DNA of 60,000 bases, from positions 12,315,001-12,375,000 of the forward strand of contig NC_135558.1 in the NCBI RefSeq assembly GCF_964340395.1, given 5' to 3'. The notes beneath the pieces were generated by a model, which saw only the letters and a list, made by a program, of their open reading frames with translations, did no database searches and was not told where the DNA came from. Position 1 is the stretch's first letter. Each line of letters opens with the position of its first letter. This stretch comes from Glandiceps talaboti (taxonomy: Eukaryota; Hemichordata; Enteropneusta; Spengelidae). The position numbers and the translations under genes are program-made. This document shows positions 23,275 to 35,633 of the stretch, piece by piece.

Positions 23275-25174
23275 GGAAGCGTATTAGTGCCAAGTACGGT
23301 AAGGAAAAAAATAAAATTTAAAATCTCGTAATACGAGATTTCAATTCTCGTAATTACGACTTTTCGATTCTCGTAATTACTACTTTTTGAATCTCATAAT
23401 TACGAGAATCGTAAAGACATTTCGATTCTCGTAATTACGAAGCAATTCTCCGGTAAGTTGATACCTAACTGGGAAAATCACACTGCCATTTTAAGTTCAT
23501 GTTATAAGCAACAGCTGAGTTCTCAACAACACCCGATCATAGGGTAGTAATTACATTTAAGGTGAACTGAACACTCTAATATAAGTCCAGTGAAATTACA
23601 TAACACCTATAGGTTAAAAAAAGAAATGGCAATGAAATAACGTGTTCACATATGTACACACATATACTGGATGCAACAAGAAGTTCGTAGGTTCACTGCA
23701 ATATTTAAACAGGCAATCTGTCAATGAACTTAGCCAAATAATAAACACAAAACAAGAATTCCAGAAGAACAACAAGAATTCTTCATCAGCAAAGAATTTG
23801 TTCAAATAATGGAGTCCAATATTAAACATATAGATATTCTTCTGAAATTCGGACACAACTCCAACTTATATCCAATGATGAAGATGTGGGGAAACTGTCC
23901 AATACAAGACAGGATTACGACTGATGAAGGACCTAACGGCCGGTCCGAAACGTCTTAAAAGAAGGATCAATACAGTTTCTATCTGGGGAGTCTCGCCAAT
24001 GTCTTCCTACTAACACCCTGATATACCAGGGTCAATAACCTCGACAAACCGGTCACTTGGCTAACTGACCCTCAAACCAATATTATTATACCATACCAAA
24101 TACATATATTCAAGTATTTATCAACCGTGGAAAAGGTCTCCACACATTTTCAAACTTGATCGAACGACCTACGGTGCCACGTTATTGAATTTTAAATTTC
24201 AAAACCGTATAAATCTGATTTACCTTAATGAAGAAAATTCTAAACTAAAGTTGTGAATTTTACCAAATATCAGATGGTAAATACTATTTTCTTCAATTTC
24301 AAATCCATTATTGATTCATTTTGCCGACATATATTGAAAGAATATTCTTCGCTGTTTTAATGCACTCGATTTTTTTTTAAAGAAACGAAAAACGCAATCA
24401 AATCATACAAACCGGTTACCGTGTCAAACACTCTATAGTACATCTGCTTAGTACATCAAAATCATAAGATTCAAGGCGTGTCTGAACAATTCAAAAATTC
24501 AAAAATAACAAACAATAAAAAATCATAATTTCATAATTACGACAATCAAAAGTCGTAATTACGAGAATCGTAAAGTCGTAAATACGAGAATAGAAAAGTC
24601 GTAATTACGAGAATCAAAAAGTCGTAATTACGAGAATCGAAAAGTCGTAATTACGAGAATCAAAAAGTCGTAATTACGAGAAAAAACTCGTAATTACGTG
24701 AAAAGTAAACTCATAATTACGAGAAAAAAGTCGTATTACGAGAAAAAAGTCGTAATTACGAGAAAAAAGCCGTAATTACGAGAATCGAAAAGAAGTAATT
24801 ACGAGAAAAAAGTCGTAATTACGAGAATCGAAAAGTCGTAATTACGAGAATCAAAAAGTCGTAATTACGAGAAAAAACTCGTAATTACGTGAAAAGTAAA
24901 CTCATAATTACGAGAAAAAAGTCGTATTACGAGAAAAAAGTCGTAATTACGAGAAAAAAGCCGTAATTACGAGAATCGAAAAGAAGTAATTACGAGAAAA
25001 AAGTCGTAATTACGAGAATCGAAAAGTCGTAATTACGAGAAAAAAGTCGTAATTACGAGAATTGAAAAGTCGTAATTACGAGAAAAAAGTCGTAATTACG
25101 AAAATTGAAATCTCGTAATTACGAGATTTTAAATTTTATTTTTTTTCCTTACAACTTGGCACTAATACGCTTCC
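23275..25174. mobile_element. 1.9-kb inverted-repeat element with palindromic sub-terminal arrays
   Basis: The left end GGAAGCGTATTAGTGCCAAG is inverted at 25154-25174. Both ends continue into GTAAGGAAAAAAATAAAATT and then into copies of TCGTAATTACGA. The right side (24530-25125) is an array of about 30 such units with A-rich spacers, including a ~190-bp higher-order duplication (24620-24830 against 24815-25020). The middle holds GATGAAGGACC and GGCCGGTCCGAAACGTC, resembling a retroelement fragment. No clear target duplication was seen. Confidence 0.8.
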
Positions 25175-25877
25175 ATAAGTGTCAGATTCACAGTCACATG
25201 TGAGCTAATATTCCATTCCACCATTTCCAGGATGGTGATATCTAGTCTAATATGGCTGTCGACAATAAGACCTTCAAATCCCCCGGAAGCATCACTACTT
25301 TATGGGCCACCAAAAATGAAATTAATTTCAGTATACATAGATTCACAGTTTGACACAGTAAAAATGCATTTGTATTGGAAATCGTATAAGTATACTCAAC
25401 AGGAAGCTGTCGTAAACTTTTCGAGATCCATGGTTCCGGGTTTAGTGATGGCCGTGCTTCTAATTTTGAAATGTAGCGGTAATCTGACGTCATTAGTCAA
25501 CGCCTCTTTCTTGGCCAATCAGCAGTGAACATTAGACGGCTATGTCATTTGACCTGCCTTTGACATACAGAGGACTTTATACAGCGCCCGCTCATTGTAA
25601 AAGGTCTATTTTTATCGTTACAAAAGCATTTTTGCCCCCCAATGATAGTGTATAAGTTTACTTGGCACATATTCTTCATGCAGGTATGTTTTTGTTGCAA
25701 ATGTGCATGTTTTATTCAAATTTGAAAGGTTACGAAGAAAGATGACCGGGAAGATGACCACCCTTCTCATATTTATAGTATACGTAGTACTATAGATCGA
25801 TACATTTGTAGCAGCAAGATTCGTATGATATTTTCCTAAGAAAACGGAAATCTAAGCAATAATACACGCCCCTGTGG

Positions 25878-27340
25878 TCTTGACGGTGTGTCTTGGATAG
25901 TGCCGTAAAAGGGACTGTAGTTTACGACAATGAGGGTTGAAGCTTAATTGTTTTTGATGTATAAAGCATGAAGGCGCGACATTGCACAAATATGCATTAT
26001 CGGATAAAATGTAATATAATTAGACTCCAGCTTAGATTATCCAATCAAAACTGCTGTCAGGGGTCTGGGCGATGAGGGACGTCCATCTAACTAATAGAGT
26101 CTAATATTAGATTTTATAGTCTAAGTTAGATTTTAGATGACATTATCCTTTTAAAAACTACTGTCTGGGGTTCGGGCGATGAGTGACGTCAAACTCTAAA
26201 AATTTAGACTCTGAGTTAGACGTATGAGCGAGGTTGCGTGGATGTGGCTGAGCCCCCGACAGTCGGGGGTCCGGGTCCGATCATCGTCGTAAACCACAGC
26301 CTCTTTTACGACACCGTCCACGACGCACCGTTATTTTCACAGTGTCGCGGAATTGACGGAATAACAGCTCTGGTTTGCGAGAGTGCAACGTAGCAAAAAT
26401 GTGTACACGTATCGCGGGTAAGTGCCTATTACCCAGACTCACCGACTGTGTCTCATTTCTTTGAGCTGGTGTCCGAAAAGATTTCAATGAGCAGCTGGCA
26501 AACAAAGAGTCTCGGTGACTGAGGGCTCATGATGTCGTCTGCATACTAATAATTTGTTATTGATTCCTGGGGCATCGCATAGGTATAAGGCTCAAAATCA
26601 CTGATGAACGTATTAAATAATGCATGCGGGACTAAGATTACAACCCTGTTTAACACCCAAAGATCTGAGGATTTATATTCACATGTTAAACATTCATTTG
26701 TTTTCTCTCTATATAGGTTACGTTTTTGTATATATTTTAATAGTTTTGTACAGATTACCAGTGATGCAGATACGTAGTAGCTATATCTAGTTTCTTGACA
26801 AGACCATCAAATGCTTGTTTCATATCTACAAAACAAGTATGGATTTTGTTTCTTTTTTGACCGTTTCGATTGTCTATCTAGATAATTATATGTTATTAAT
26901 CATATATTCATTAATACATTTGATGACCAGTAATTTTACTTTCCTAATGGTAATTAGTCTCGCTAGCTGCTAGACCCGCTGGCTATTCTGCTTTAGTGTT
27001 TATAGCACACTTAAAAGTGACCGAAGGTTGCCACTGAGGGCGCCCAGACAGTGTATCTATTCCGAACAACCTCCATGCTCCAAAAGCGTAGAGCCGAGGT
27101 CTTGCTACATGATTACAATGTAAATAGTAATCCAACACAACATATCAGACACTTGTTTACATAATTATATCGTCAATAGCACCTTTATTGTAAAACTCCT
27201 TTGAACATCGCAGAAGCATTAAAATGGCCACATAGATGAGGATAGTGTATTTATTTTGAATTTTGAATTTATAAAACCATTTTATCATTATCCTACTTGA
27301 AAAATCAATGTGAAAAAACATAAACCAAATCTATTTTTGT
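25878..27340. repeat. Intergenic A-B: second copy of the 8636-type repeat, then unassigned
   Basis: The segment 25972-26340 resembles 8636-9010 (GGCGCGACATTGCAC, AGACTCTAA motifs, GTGCCGTAAAAG, CCTCTTTTACGACACCGTC). From 26340 to 27340 I can identify nothing. Confidence 0.5.
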
Positions 27341-27447
27341 AACTCAATACATTGCAAAAAGCTACAAAATCTGTACAAAGTTTGTTATTGTACGTACAAT
27401 AACAAACATTTCACACTTTGTATTAATCTTTTGCAATGTATTGAGTT
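27341..27447. repeat. Small fold-back (MITE-like), 107 bp
   Basis: Terminal inverted repeats AACTCAATACATTGCAAAA (27341-27359) and its inverse (27429-27447) surround an inner palindrome TTTGTTATTGTACGTACAAT. It lies about 440 bases beyond the 3' end of gene B. Confidence 0.85.
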
Positions 27448-27885
27448 TAAATTTTATAATTTTAAAACAAATTACTGTCACCACCAGGTGGCATTTTCCA
27501 GTAAAAATGTATCATTAATGTAGTTAAACTTATGAGGAAATAAAACATCTTGTGATTTCAATGTTTTGAACATGAATAAAAACGAATTAAAATGCATTGG
27601 TGTTATATTACTTTCACTTATCGGTATTGATCCAAACAACCGGAAGTGACATAAGAACCTATGAACAACTTCCGTTAAACAACTTCCGTGTCGTCGACTG
27701 CTTCTGTTGTTGGAAATGGCACTCGAGTTAGTTGTTAGTGGTGTCATATAATATATGCATCATTGGAACATAGACTCTGAGACATCCACAAACAATATGA
27801 TATTGAAATCTGTATGTTTTAATTCAATGTAACCTTTACCTTCTTCTGAAATGTCATCTTCGCAATTATTTCTGTAAACTGTATT

Positions 27886-30800
27886 TTAGTCTTCACAGTG
27901 ACCATTCGTCATACTTACAGAATCAATCAAATACTCGTTGCTGGTGTACATTCCAAGTGACGTCATCTTGAAGCAAAGCAAAGAGACAATAATGCAGAGC
28001 AAACAAAACGTAGAAGAAAAACCAGAAATACAGAATATTAAAAGTATGGAATAGGCCACGGTCAACTTAAGAATTTCAAATACAAAAAAATACAGCTTTT
28101 GATATAGTTCTATCTCTTTGAGCAATTCTAATGATCCAAAAAGATAAATCAATTATTTGATAATCTGATGAAAACAAGTGATATGCATAAATATTAGTCT
28201 TTGAGCAAAAAAATGAACAGAACCATTTGCATAGCAGAGATATTGTTGCGTACGGGCACACTCACTGCTGAATGGGACCCATTGCAACAGCCATGATAGT
28301 CGTTGGTTGACGGTAAGTAATTGGTCCATATTTTGAATTAAGTATACACTTGTTGCCGGGTTGCAAGGTCACCAGTAGACATGTTACCCGGATGGGCTGT
28401 TTTGTAACAACTATTCGAGTGATCTTGTAGCCACGCAATTAGTGTACATGTTTAATAACATGTCATATTCTCAGGCACATAATTATTCTTTTCATAATCA
28501 AAGCCAATTATCGATAGGACACCGTGCTCTCAGAATAGTGCCCTAGGGAAAAAAGAATGCGAAAAGTGCGAAGTCTATGCAAGTCCTTGCTATTTAGCTA
28601 CATGGAAGGACAATATACATAATTTCATATCACAATTGCAAGTCATGACGTCAACTCACCTGAAAGTGTTCCCATTCCCCTGTGGTATAACTAGCAACAT
28701 AGGATCCACGACTTCTATTCTGAACTCTCATGCTTGGAATATCAGAACCCGTTTTTGTGATAAAAACATTTAGCGATTTCTTGTCTTTCGGAGATTTTGC
28801 TTTGTGATAGTACACTTTTATGCATTGCTCTCTTCTGCTAAACTTCCCCGACTTGAATGAGCCAAGAGGATCCTTAGTACCTATTATGTAAGATGAAAAA
28901 GCGAGAACTGTTTTAGTACATCTAACATCAACTGCACATCACATTGCATAGCATCACATCACATATCACATCACATCACATCACATCGCAACACAACACA
29001 GTTCACCACACCACACCACGCCTCAACACAACACAATACAACACAACACAACACAACACAACACAACACAACACAACACAACACAACACAACATAGCACA
29101 ACACAACACAACACAACACAACACAACACAACACAACACAACACAACACAACACAAAACACAACACAACACCACAACGCACAGCACAGCACATCACAAGA
29201 CAGTAGTACATTACAAAATTACAATATTTTAAACACCACCAAAGTCTGCTTCCGAGCAGTACTCCCAGTAGCCAAACTACGACAACGCGGAGTGTCTACG
29301 CCACTGGTTCTGCTTTGTTCGAAATATGAGTGAAAACGTTCAAAATTGCCATTACCTTCCCCGATATTTTTCTCTGATATTACTAGCACTGGTATACTTA
29401 TGTTATTCTCCAGTAGTTTTCTTAATTCAGCCGGAAAATGAAGTAAAATATTTGGGAATAATTTAATTGTACCTTGTCGCGCATAATTGATGAAAAATCG
29501 TGGAAAATAATTGATATTTGGAATGTTTTGACTCATATTTCGAGCACCACAAAACCAGCAACGTAGACTACACGATCGGGTATATAATCCATATTTTCTG
29601 TTCAAATCCAATAACTGGGTTTGAGTATGGTATACTATTATTTGTATTAGTATAATCCCCGGGGTGGGGTTAATTTGCAGTATATATGGTCAAATCTATT
29701 ACCACACTATTTCAAGTATTATTTTGTGGTGGTTACACAGTATGCCAGTAAATAAAACACATAACTACGTTTTACGATTCACTTTAGGAGATGAAGAAAA
29801 GTAATTCCTATTAAAATCTTACCTTTAATCACCGCCGTGTAGGCACCTACACCATGCAACCCCCCATTGACTGATAAACTCTCTGTCATGGTAAACCAAG
29901 CTCCCAATTTATTACAAAACTTTTTGGCGTCTGTCACACGGGAACCGTGTTTTGCCAATAATTTGATGGTTCCTTTTGTTAGTGTTTTACTTCTACCACC
30001 ACATCCCTTAGATACAGCATCCCTAAGTTGGCGGAAATCTTGTAAGTCATTGTCAAATTCAGGTCCATACTGATGAATTTTGCTCCAAAGTGTTCTGTTG
30101 AATATTTGATAAAGTTTTAAATCAACATAATTCCATTTTCGTATTTTTTCTTTCATGTCTTCAGTGAGAGGTGTACGCTTGCTTCTCACTCGACGGGCAA
30201 TGTATAATATGTTTTCCATCTTCCAGCACATTATTCTCTTTAGTAATATCAAGGAATGGTCGTAGTATTCCGTAACAAATACCAAGTCCAACTCATTTGC
30301 TAGTTTTGAGAAGTATTCCTCCACAATATCTTTCCTGTCGTGGTACTTGTGATCCAAACCAAGATGCCATGCTTGACCATTCCTTGCTACGTTCCAGTTA
30401 CGACCCCTCGGTATTTTATTTCGATGGTATTCTGGTTTTTGTAAAAACTCCTTTAATTTCTTAGTAGTACTTGCTTTTGAATTTTTATTCACATACTTGT
30501 ATAAATGAAAAAAGTTGAAGGCGGACTCAAAGTTTGCCGCTGGCTCACGTACAATAGAAAGAAGAATGGTTTGCGGAGCCCTTTCTATTACTTTCATCTG
30601 CGTTGGATTAACAGCAGCGAAGTTTAAAGTTTGGCCAGTCGTTGCAACAAGAGTCCTATCTTCCCGCCTAGTTCCCATCACAGGAAGGGAAGCATTGGGA
30701 GAATTTACTCCATGGATTAGATAGGTTTGTAAGTTTCCCATGTAACCTTTACCCTTGTGGAATATTCTCATCCTCTGGCAAGGAAGGTGATTCTGTTTCC

Positions 30801-31352
30801 CAAATCTGTCTAATATCGTGACGAGAGTTGTACTGCCCGTTTTACGGTTAAAGATATAGGCGACATCCTTGAGGGGAGAACACGTTTTTGCATAAGTTGT
30901 CAGATTTGTCAACCTTGACATTTCAGGTAATTTGGTTTTGGAAGTTGTGACATCACTACTTGGTAGAAATGTGTGTATGAATTTCCTGTAAAGAAAATTA
31001 TTTAAAAAATCAGGCTCTGTGAAGATAGAACACTTAAGGCGAGTGACTAAAATGAAAAGATGTTTGTGTGTATGTGTTAAATCTCTCTAGAGAAATCTAA
31101 AATATATATATATCTCGGTGTGTGTCTCTGTATGTACGTATGTATGTATGTATGTATGTATGTATGTATGCATGCATGTATGTATGTATGTATGTATGTA
31201 TGTATGTATGTATGTATGTATGTATGTATGTCTATCTGTCTGTCTGTATGTTTATGTGTCTGTATGTCTATGTTTATGTGTATGTATTATGTCTGTCTGT
31301 CTGTCTGTCTGTTTGTTTGTCTGTCTGTCTGTCTCTATCTCTCTCTCACTCA

Positions 31353-31407
<55 letters not shown>

Positions 31408-34400
31408 GGGAGAACCTTTTGCATTATCCATTAAAACAAACTTACGTAGATGAATACGGAGGATTATCCCTGGAAGCAATGGAACCAATGCTGGAAAGAT
31501 AGACCACGAAGGTCATACCAACCAAAAACGCAAACAAGAAATAATGTTTTGCCTGTAAAGTGATAATACAAATGAAAAATATACCATTATGTTATACCAA
31601 ATAGTTTTGTTACTGAGATATATTTTTTAAGTATGCAACTGGGGTCAGATCGTTACATCATATGTTCATTTCAAGGCATATCAAACCGACCTAGCGTACG
31701 GAAGAATAATTTGTGTGTCAGTTGGATGTTTCAGTGAACAGAAAAAAACTAACAGATGATAAACTTTCTCTTGGAAAAAACTTTCTTGTTAATGTATAAA
31801 ATATAGCAGTTGGCTAAATGATTGTATTTTATTTACTTATTTTTGTATGCTTTACCATGCTCGCTAAAGCATGATGTTACGCAATAAAGATTGATGATTG
31901 ATGTTTCAGTGAACACACATCCGTGGTAACTTAAATCATACAGCTGGTTTCAAGTTACCGTTTCTCCGGCACTGTTATATCCAACCACACAGAAACCAAA
32001 TAAGAAACTGCATATCATCTACATTAAGATGGGAAGATCGCAATTTCTTGCTCCGTTTTGTCTATAATGAAATAAACCATTCAAACGTCGTGCAACTATA
32101 CGCGAACACGTTGCAATTGTCACCAATGTTTGACATATGTATTGTGACACCTTAGTTCATTTCATTTAGACAAACTGGAGCAAGAACTGTATTCAGTGAT
32201 TAAGTTGCTATCTTTAAGGTGTATGGCCCAAGGTCAGCGCGCACATCACTTAAACTTTTTTTTAAAGTGATCGTCCAGCTCATGTAGTCTGCAGATCGGG
32301 GAGGGGGGGCACAAAAATAACCCTCTCTACTTCAGTGAAGATGACTGCATAGCCAATCATAAACAAACAAATGACATCTACTCCTCATACACACTTGCAC
32401 TTTTTTAAAGCGATCGTCCAGCTCATGTAGCTTGCAGATCGGGAGGGGGGGGGGCACAAAAATAACCCTCTCTACTTCAGTGAAGATGACTGCATAGCCA
32501 ATCATGAACAAGCAAATGACATCTACTCCTCATACACACTTGCACTTAACAGTAACTGCCATAAATAGCAGATTGAGTGACAGGTTTGTTGAGAATTATA
32601 AAAAAAAATGAAAAATATTTGCGTCGTCGCTCCACTTTAGACAAACTGTCATGATCTGAAACAATTCTCTCTTTTTTGGCCTATGGAGTAGTTTATGATT
32701 GGTTTATACGTGGTTGGATCAAAGAGTCAATGAATGATAATTTGACTGTGGCGCTTCCAGCTCTAAGTGTGTGTTAAAGGCCAGGGCAGTAGCCTGACCA
32801 AATTGCCAAGGGGGACAGAACTTTGTGTTGGTGCAATCATGCATTTAAATTTAGAAAAGTGCTTTTTTACATAAATTTGCATGCAATTTACATAACATCT
32901 ATTTTAGCATACGCAATTAAATATCATATGTAAGGTCAGAACAATAAAAAATGCTGGTCAACGGGTAACCTAACCCATCACATTGAGTAAGTAGGTCGCT
33001 TTCTTTTTTTTCACAATGCTTGACAAGGATAAAACAAACCATATATAATGATAGCAAAATATTTCAGGTCGAGTTTAGATAGAACGTATTCAGTCATCTT
33101 GATACTATCTCTTGCAGTTTGTCTGCATAGCTACAGTTAGGAAATGTACACAATTTACGGTTAAACAAATGGTGTAGTTCCTCTCACCCTCTCTTCTAAA
33201 AAAATGTTAAGCCCCGCCAATTGAAACTCTAGCATTATTTTAGCTACCCCTTCTATCACCTACACTACAGTGGAGATATAAAATCATATGGTACAAAGAT
33301 GCATTGGAAGGAGACAACTTCAAAGGTGAAAACAATTGAAAATAAGACAGTATAGGAGGCCATTTAGAGGCATAAAATATCGAACCATATACATAATAAA
33401 ATACCAGAATTGAAACAATTATGCTATGCATTACATATTATCTGGAAGTGTATTTTGTTGTGGCAAAACTGAAAGATATTATGCGAATGTGCACATGGTA
33501 AATGACTTCTCCTGAAGTTTAATTTGGTTCCAAAAAATCCCAAATAAAGAGCAAAACATTTCAAGACTTTCAGACTTTTGATGGCCCAATGTTCGTAAAC
33601 TTTTGTTCAATTCTTTTTAGTGCACATTGGATATTTAATCTCAACTCATGCTTGTATGCAACACCAGAGCCAAGTAAACCTCTGTATAAGATATTATATA
33701 ATTTGGAATAGACTCAAATGTATATTTTTACATGTACTATTCAGAAAATGTAAAGAAATATCCTTAATTTTGAAAAAGAATGCGAAGCCCGCATGAGGAT
33801 ATATTTCCCATCACCAGAAAAAAATATATGGGTAGGTTGAACACCTTTTTCATTTTTTCTGGCCTAATGTTGTATCTTTCAAAGTAGTTGCCGAAAAGAT
33901 ATCACATTCAAAGTAAAACAATCGACGGTGCTTTCTCAAATAAGTAACGCAACAAAATAATCATTTTCTTTACCCAACTCCCAAAACTGTTACGGCCTCG
34001 TTTATGTCGGAACTCAGTGAACTCAGTGCATTCTCCTTGCCATTATCATTATAATGGAAATTGAAGTTTTGATTTTGATGTCGAAGGTACAGCTCTGTTT
34101 ACAAATTCAGGGCCATTCTTTCCATAGCAAATTGTCGCTTCAAAATGAATTGCGGAATAACGCTAGTGTCAGTGTGCACCGCTTTAATTATATCAAACAA
34201 TATTTTAACCAAAGACAACGTCGAACACAATTATTGAAAGAAATATCTTCAAATAGTGGATCTTAAACTGCGTACCCAGTTTAATAGTTTTTCAGGGCCA
34301 CCAAATATTCCAAAAAGATATCTGTCGTTTTATCAGTATGAAATGTTTTAATATAAGCAACCAGATGTAAATGAGATCGAGTGCATCTTCGGAATCACTG

Positions 34401-35344
34401 CATGCAGCATAGCAGGCGACCTCACGTTGAACGACTTTTTCCGTCTTTTTTTTTAAGTTTCACTCGCTGACATCAATTGCGACTTGCTTCAAATTAAATG
34501 AAGGAGACTTTCAAGACCACTGTTATTCGCGGAAAATGCAAAGTGCATGTGCGCACTTCTTTTGTACTTTCCCGCACAAAGGATTTTTAATTTGCTGCAA
34601 AAAGTTACAATTTTTAACTGGACACATTTTTATTCAAAGTTAAGCCAGGGTACAATAGCGATAAGCTTATAAGATACATATTAGCCAGGAGTCAGTGTAC
34701 AGTCACTTTAGTGAACTATTCATTTTACGTCGCGTAAATAACGATTTTAATAGCATCGCTATCTGTTCAAAAAGTAGCTTTTTTTCTTTCTTTTTTCCAA
34801 AATCTCGGGGGGGGGGCAGCTGCCCCCCTTGCGCCCCCCCCCGCAGGCTACGGTACTGAAGGTCTAATAAAAAGCGTGGCTCCGGTTACACTCAATTTTA
34901 GAATAAGTGGGATAGGTAGATTTTTATTTAATTTTATTAGATATTTTTTTCATGTGTGAGTGTCTAATTCAGGTTATCCATTGTTTCCAAATGGTATTTA
35001 TTAAAATTGAAATTGATTTATTATCAAAAAAAAATTAAATTAATTAACATCAGAATTATATCAAATGTATTTCTTCCTATCAGATGTACAGTCATGCCAT
35101 TGGAAGAACAGTTTTATATTGTATTTTTTTATGCCAGTTTCCATATCCACTATTTCTCACAAGACCACATTTTTTGCGATTTTTATTATTTTTTTCTCAA
35201 ATACGTAAAAAAATGTTTAGGGTCGGCAGTGAAAAGCTAGGTGGGGTCGGTTAACCGGAACCAAACAATTATTTTCAGGCCTGATCTTCAATACGAATGA
35301 ATTCTTACCTTGATGAGGCTTCCAGGCGAGTTCGAAATAGTCAT
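27886..35344 (-). CDS. Gal3ST gene B: galactose-3-O-sulfotransferase-like with C-terminal extension (complete)
   Basis: The exons are 35309-35344 (MTISNSPGSLIK), 31446-31552 (anchor, AKHYFLFAFLVGMTFVVYLS), 29823-30985 (catalytic), 28660-28880 and 27886-27966 (ends GHCED, stop TAA). The predicted product has 535 residues. It shares the exon plan and phases of A and C. B is the most divergent member: the stem lacks 15 residues present in C and D, the conserved Cys in (D/N)WC(V/I)AR is Asn (residue 246), exon 4 has lost two of the three sequons seen in A/C/D (only NRS remains), and the terminal exon starts MTSLGMYTSNEY instead of [12 protein letters not shown]. The catalytic motifs are intact, so it is probably functional. 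The promoter candidate is the TATA-like site at 35467-35477. Confidence 0.87.
28660..28880 (-). CDS. Gene B exon 4: C-terminal extension module
   Basis: It encodes [34 protein letters not shown], then [16 protein letters not shown]. It is open and phase-matched (221 nt, as in A, C and D) but diverged: SDIPSMRVQNRSRGS against [15 protein letters not shown] in the others. The donor is GTGAGT and the acceptor ends ATAATAG. Confidence 0.85.
28926..29195 (+). repeat. (CACAA)n microsatellite, intron 3 of gene B
   Basis: About 40 ACACA/CACAA pentamers, irregular at both ends. The cysteine/valine-rich minus-strand frames over it are spurious. Confidence 0.95.
29219..29640. repeat. Intron 3 of B: repeat-related segment with an open frame
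   Basis: A 130-codon minus-strand frame occurs here (29219-29611) without recognisable family. Part of it resembles 17160-17340 in gene A, where the frame is broken by stops. It is best read as a mobile repeat fragment, not an exon. Confidence 0.45.
29823..30985 (-). CDS. Gene B exon 3: Gal3ST catalytic domain
   Basis: It encodes residues 48-435. KTGSTTL (96-102) forms the 5'-PAPS loop and [12 protein letters not shown] (from 193) the 3'-phosphate site. The part encoded by 29887-30147 is base-for-base identical to gene C 43122-43382, whereas the last 65 coding bases (TMTESLSVNGGLHGVGAYTA) differ strongly from C. The acceptor is TTTACAG before GAAATTC; the donor is GTAAGA after AAAG. Confidence 0.92.
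31122..31405 (+). repeat. (GTAT)n(CTGT)n(CA)n compound microsatellite beside exon 2 donor of gene B
   Basis: GTAT units (31130-31230), CTGT-type units (to about 31335), a short CT block and about 25 CA units, ending 40 bases from the exon 2 boundary. The position matches the arrays in A and C. Confidence 0.96.
31553..32256. other. Intron 1 of gene B, left part
   Basis: It contains a retroelement-like tail near 31845-31905 (GCTAAAGCATG, GCAATAAAGATTGATGATTG). Nothing else is recognised. Confidence 0.45.
32257..32547 (+). repeat. ~144-bp direct tandem duplication in intron 1 of gene B
   Basis: Two nearly identical units (start near 32257 and 32401) contain CGATCGTCCAGCTCATGTAG, a G-run, CTTCAGTGAAGATGACTGCA and ATCTACTCCTCATACACACT. 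Intron 1 of gene C has a single diverged unit at about 45600-45820, so the doubling is specific to B. Confidence 0.92.
32548..33614. other. Intron 1 of gene B, middle part
   Basis: The left end (to about 32770) matches gene C intron 1 (45830-46020). The remainder shows no gene or array. Confidence 0.45.
33615..34858. mobile_element. 1.24-kb interspersed element in intron 1 of gene B
   Basis: It is the inverse of 46332-47591 (for example CGCATGAGGATATATTTCCC here, GGGCAATATATCCTCATGCG there). One end is a G-run/CAGCTG/C-run palindrome followed by GCAGGCTACGGTACTG; the other end is AT-rich. A truncated copy lies at 4975-5335. It has no coding frame and no clear target duplication. Confidence 0.82.
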
Positions 35345-35466
35345 GGTTGCTAGTACATGGAAGGCGTAGAGTTCTTGTGTTTACTGTATAAGATAAAGCT
35401 ATCCACTTCTGCGATGGCGTGTATTGCAGTATATTACATTAGATCTAGACAGACTTCAAACAACAG

Positions 35467-35477
35467 CCATATATAGG
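35467..35477 (-). promoter_or_regulatory. Candidate TATA box of gene B
   Basis: CCTATATATGG on the minus strand lies about 125 bases upstream of the ATG. The same 11 bases occur at the same distance before gene C (46200-46210), inside a ~190-bp upstream block that is about 90% alike. No transcription start data are available. Confidence 0.5.
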
Positions 35478-35561
35478 AAGACTGTCATTGCTGTAAGTAG
35501 AGAACGTGGACAGTAACTTTGTAAGGCAGTTTCAAAGTACATTATATTTAAACCTCCATAA

Positions 35562-35633
35562 TAGTGTCTGTCTGTCAGTTGGTGTGTCTGTCTGTCAGTC
35601 AGTCAGTCTGTCTGTCTGTCTGTCCTGTTTGTC
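35562..35633 (+). repeat. (CTGT)n/(CAGT)n microsatellite upstream of gene B
   Basis: A short irregular tetranucleotide tract of CTGT and CAGT units lies about 85 bases upstream of the candidate TATA box. Confidence 0.9.

Larger units (their letters stand above)
22657..25877. mobile_element. 3.2-kb non-autonomous DNA transposon with 6-bp target duplication
   Basis: The ends are inverse copies: CCACAGGGGCGTGTAATATT at the left and ...ATTATTGCTTAGAT... read inward from the right. They are flanked by the direct repeat TCTTGA at 22651-22656 and 25878-25883. Inside are a ~95-bp fold-back (22916-23108) and a second inverted-repeat element (23275-25174). I found no transposase frame. The superfamily is unassigned: the CAGGGG core is hAT-like, but an 8-bp duplication does not fit. 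Confidence 0.78.

Noticed and set aside
24530-25125. Regularly spaced palindromes resembling a CRISPR array
   Set aside because: Spacers are short, A-rich and near-identical, there are no cas genes, and the DNA is animal.
28971-29211. Cys-Val-Leu-rich frames on the minus strand
   Set aside because: They are a CACAA pentamer array inside intron 3 of gene B.
29219-29611. 130-codon minus-strand frame considered as an extra exon of gene B
   Set aside because: Exons 3 and 4 already join in phase without it, no family is recognised, and a related copy in gene A has stops.
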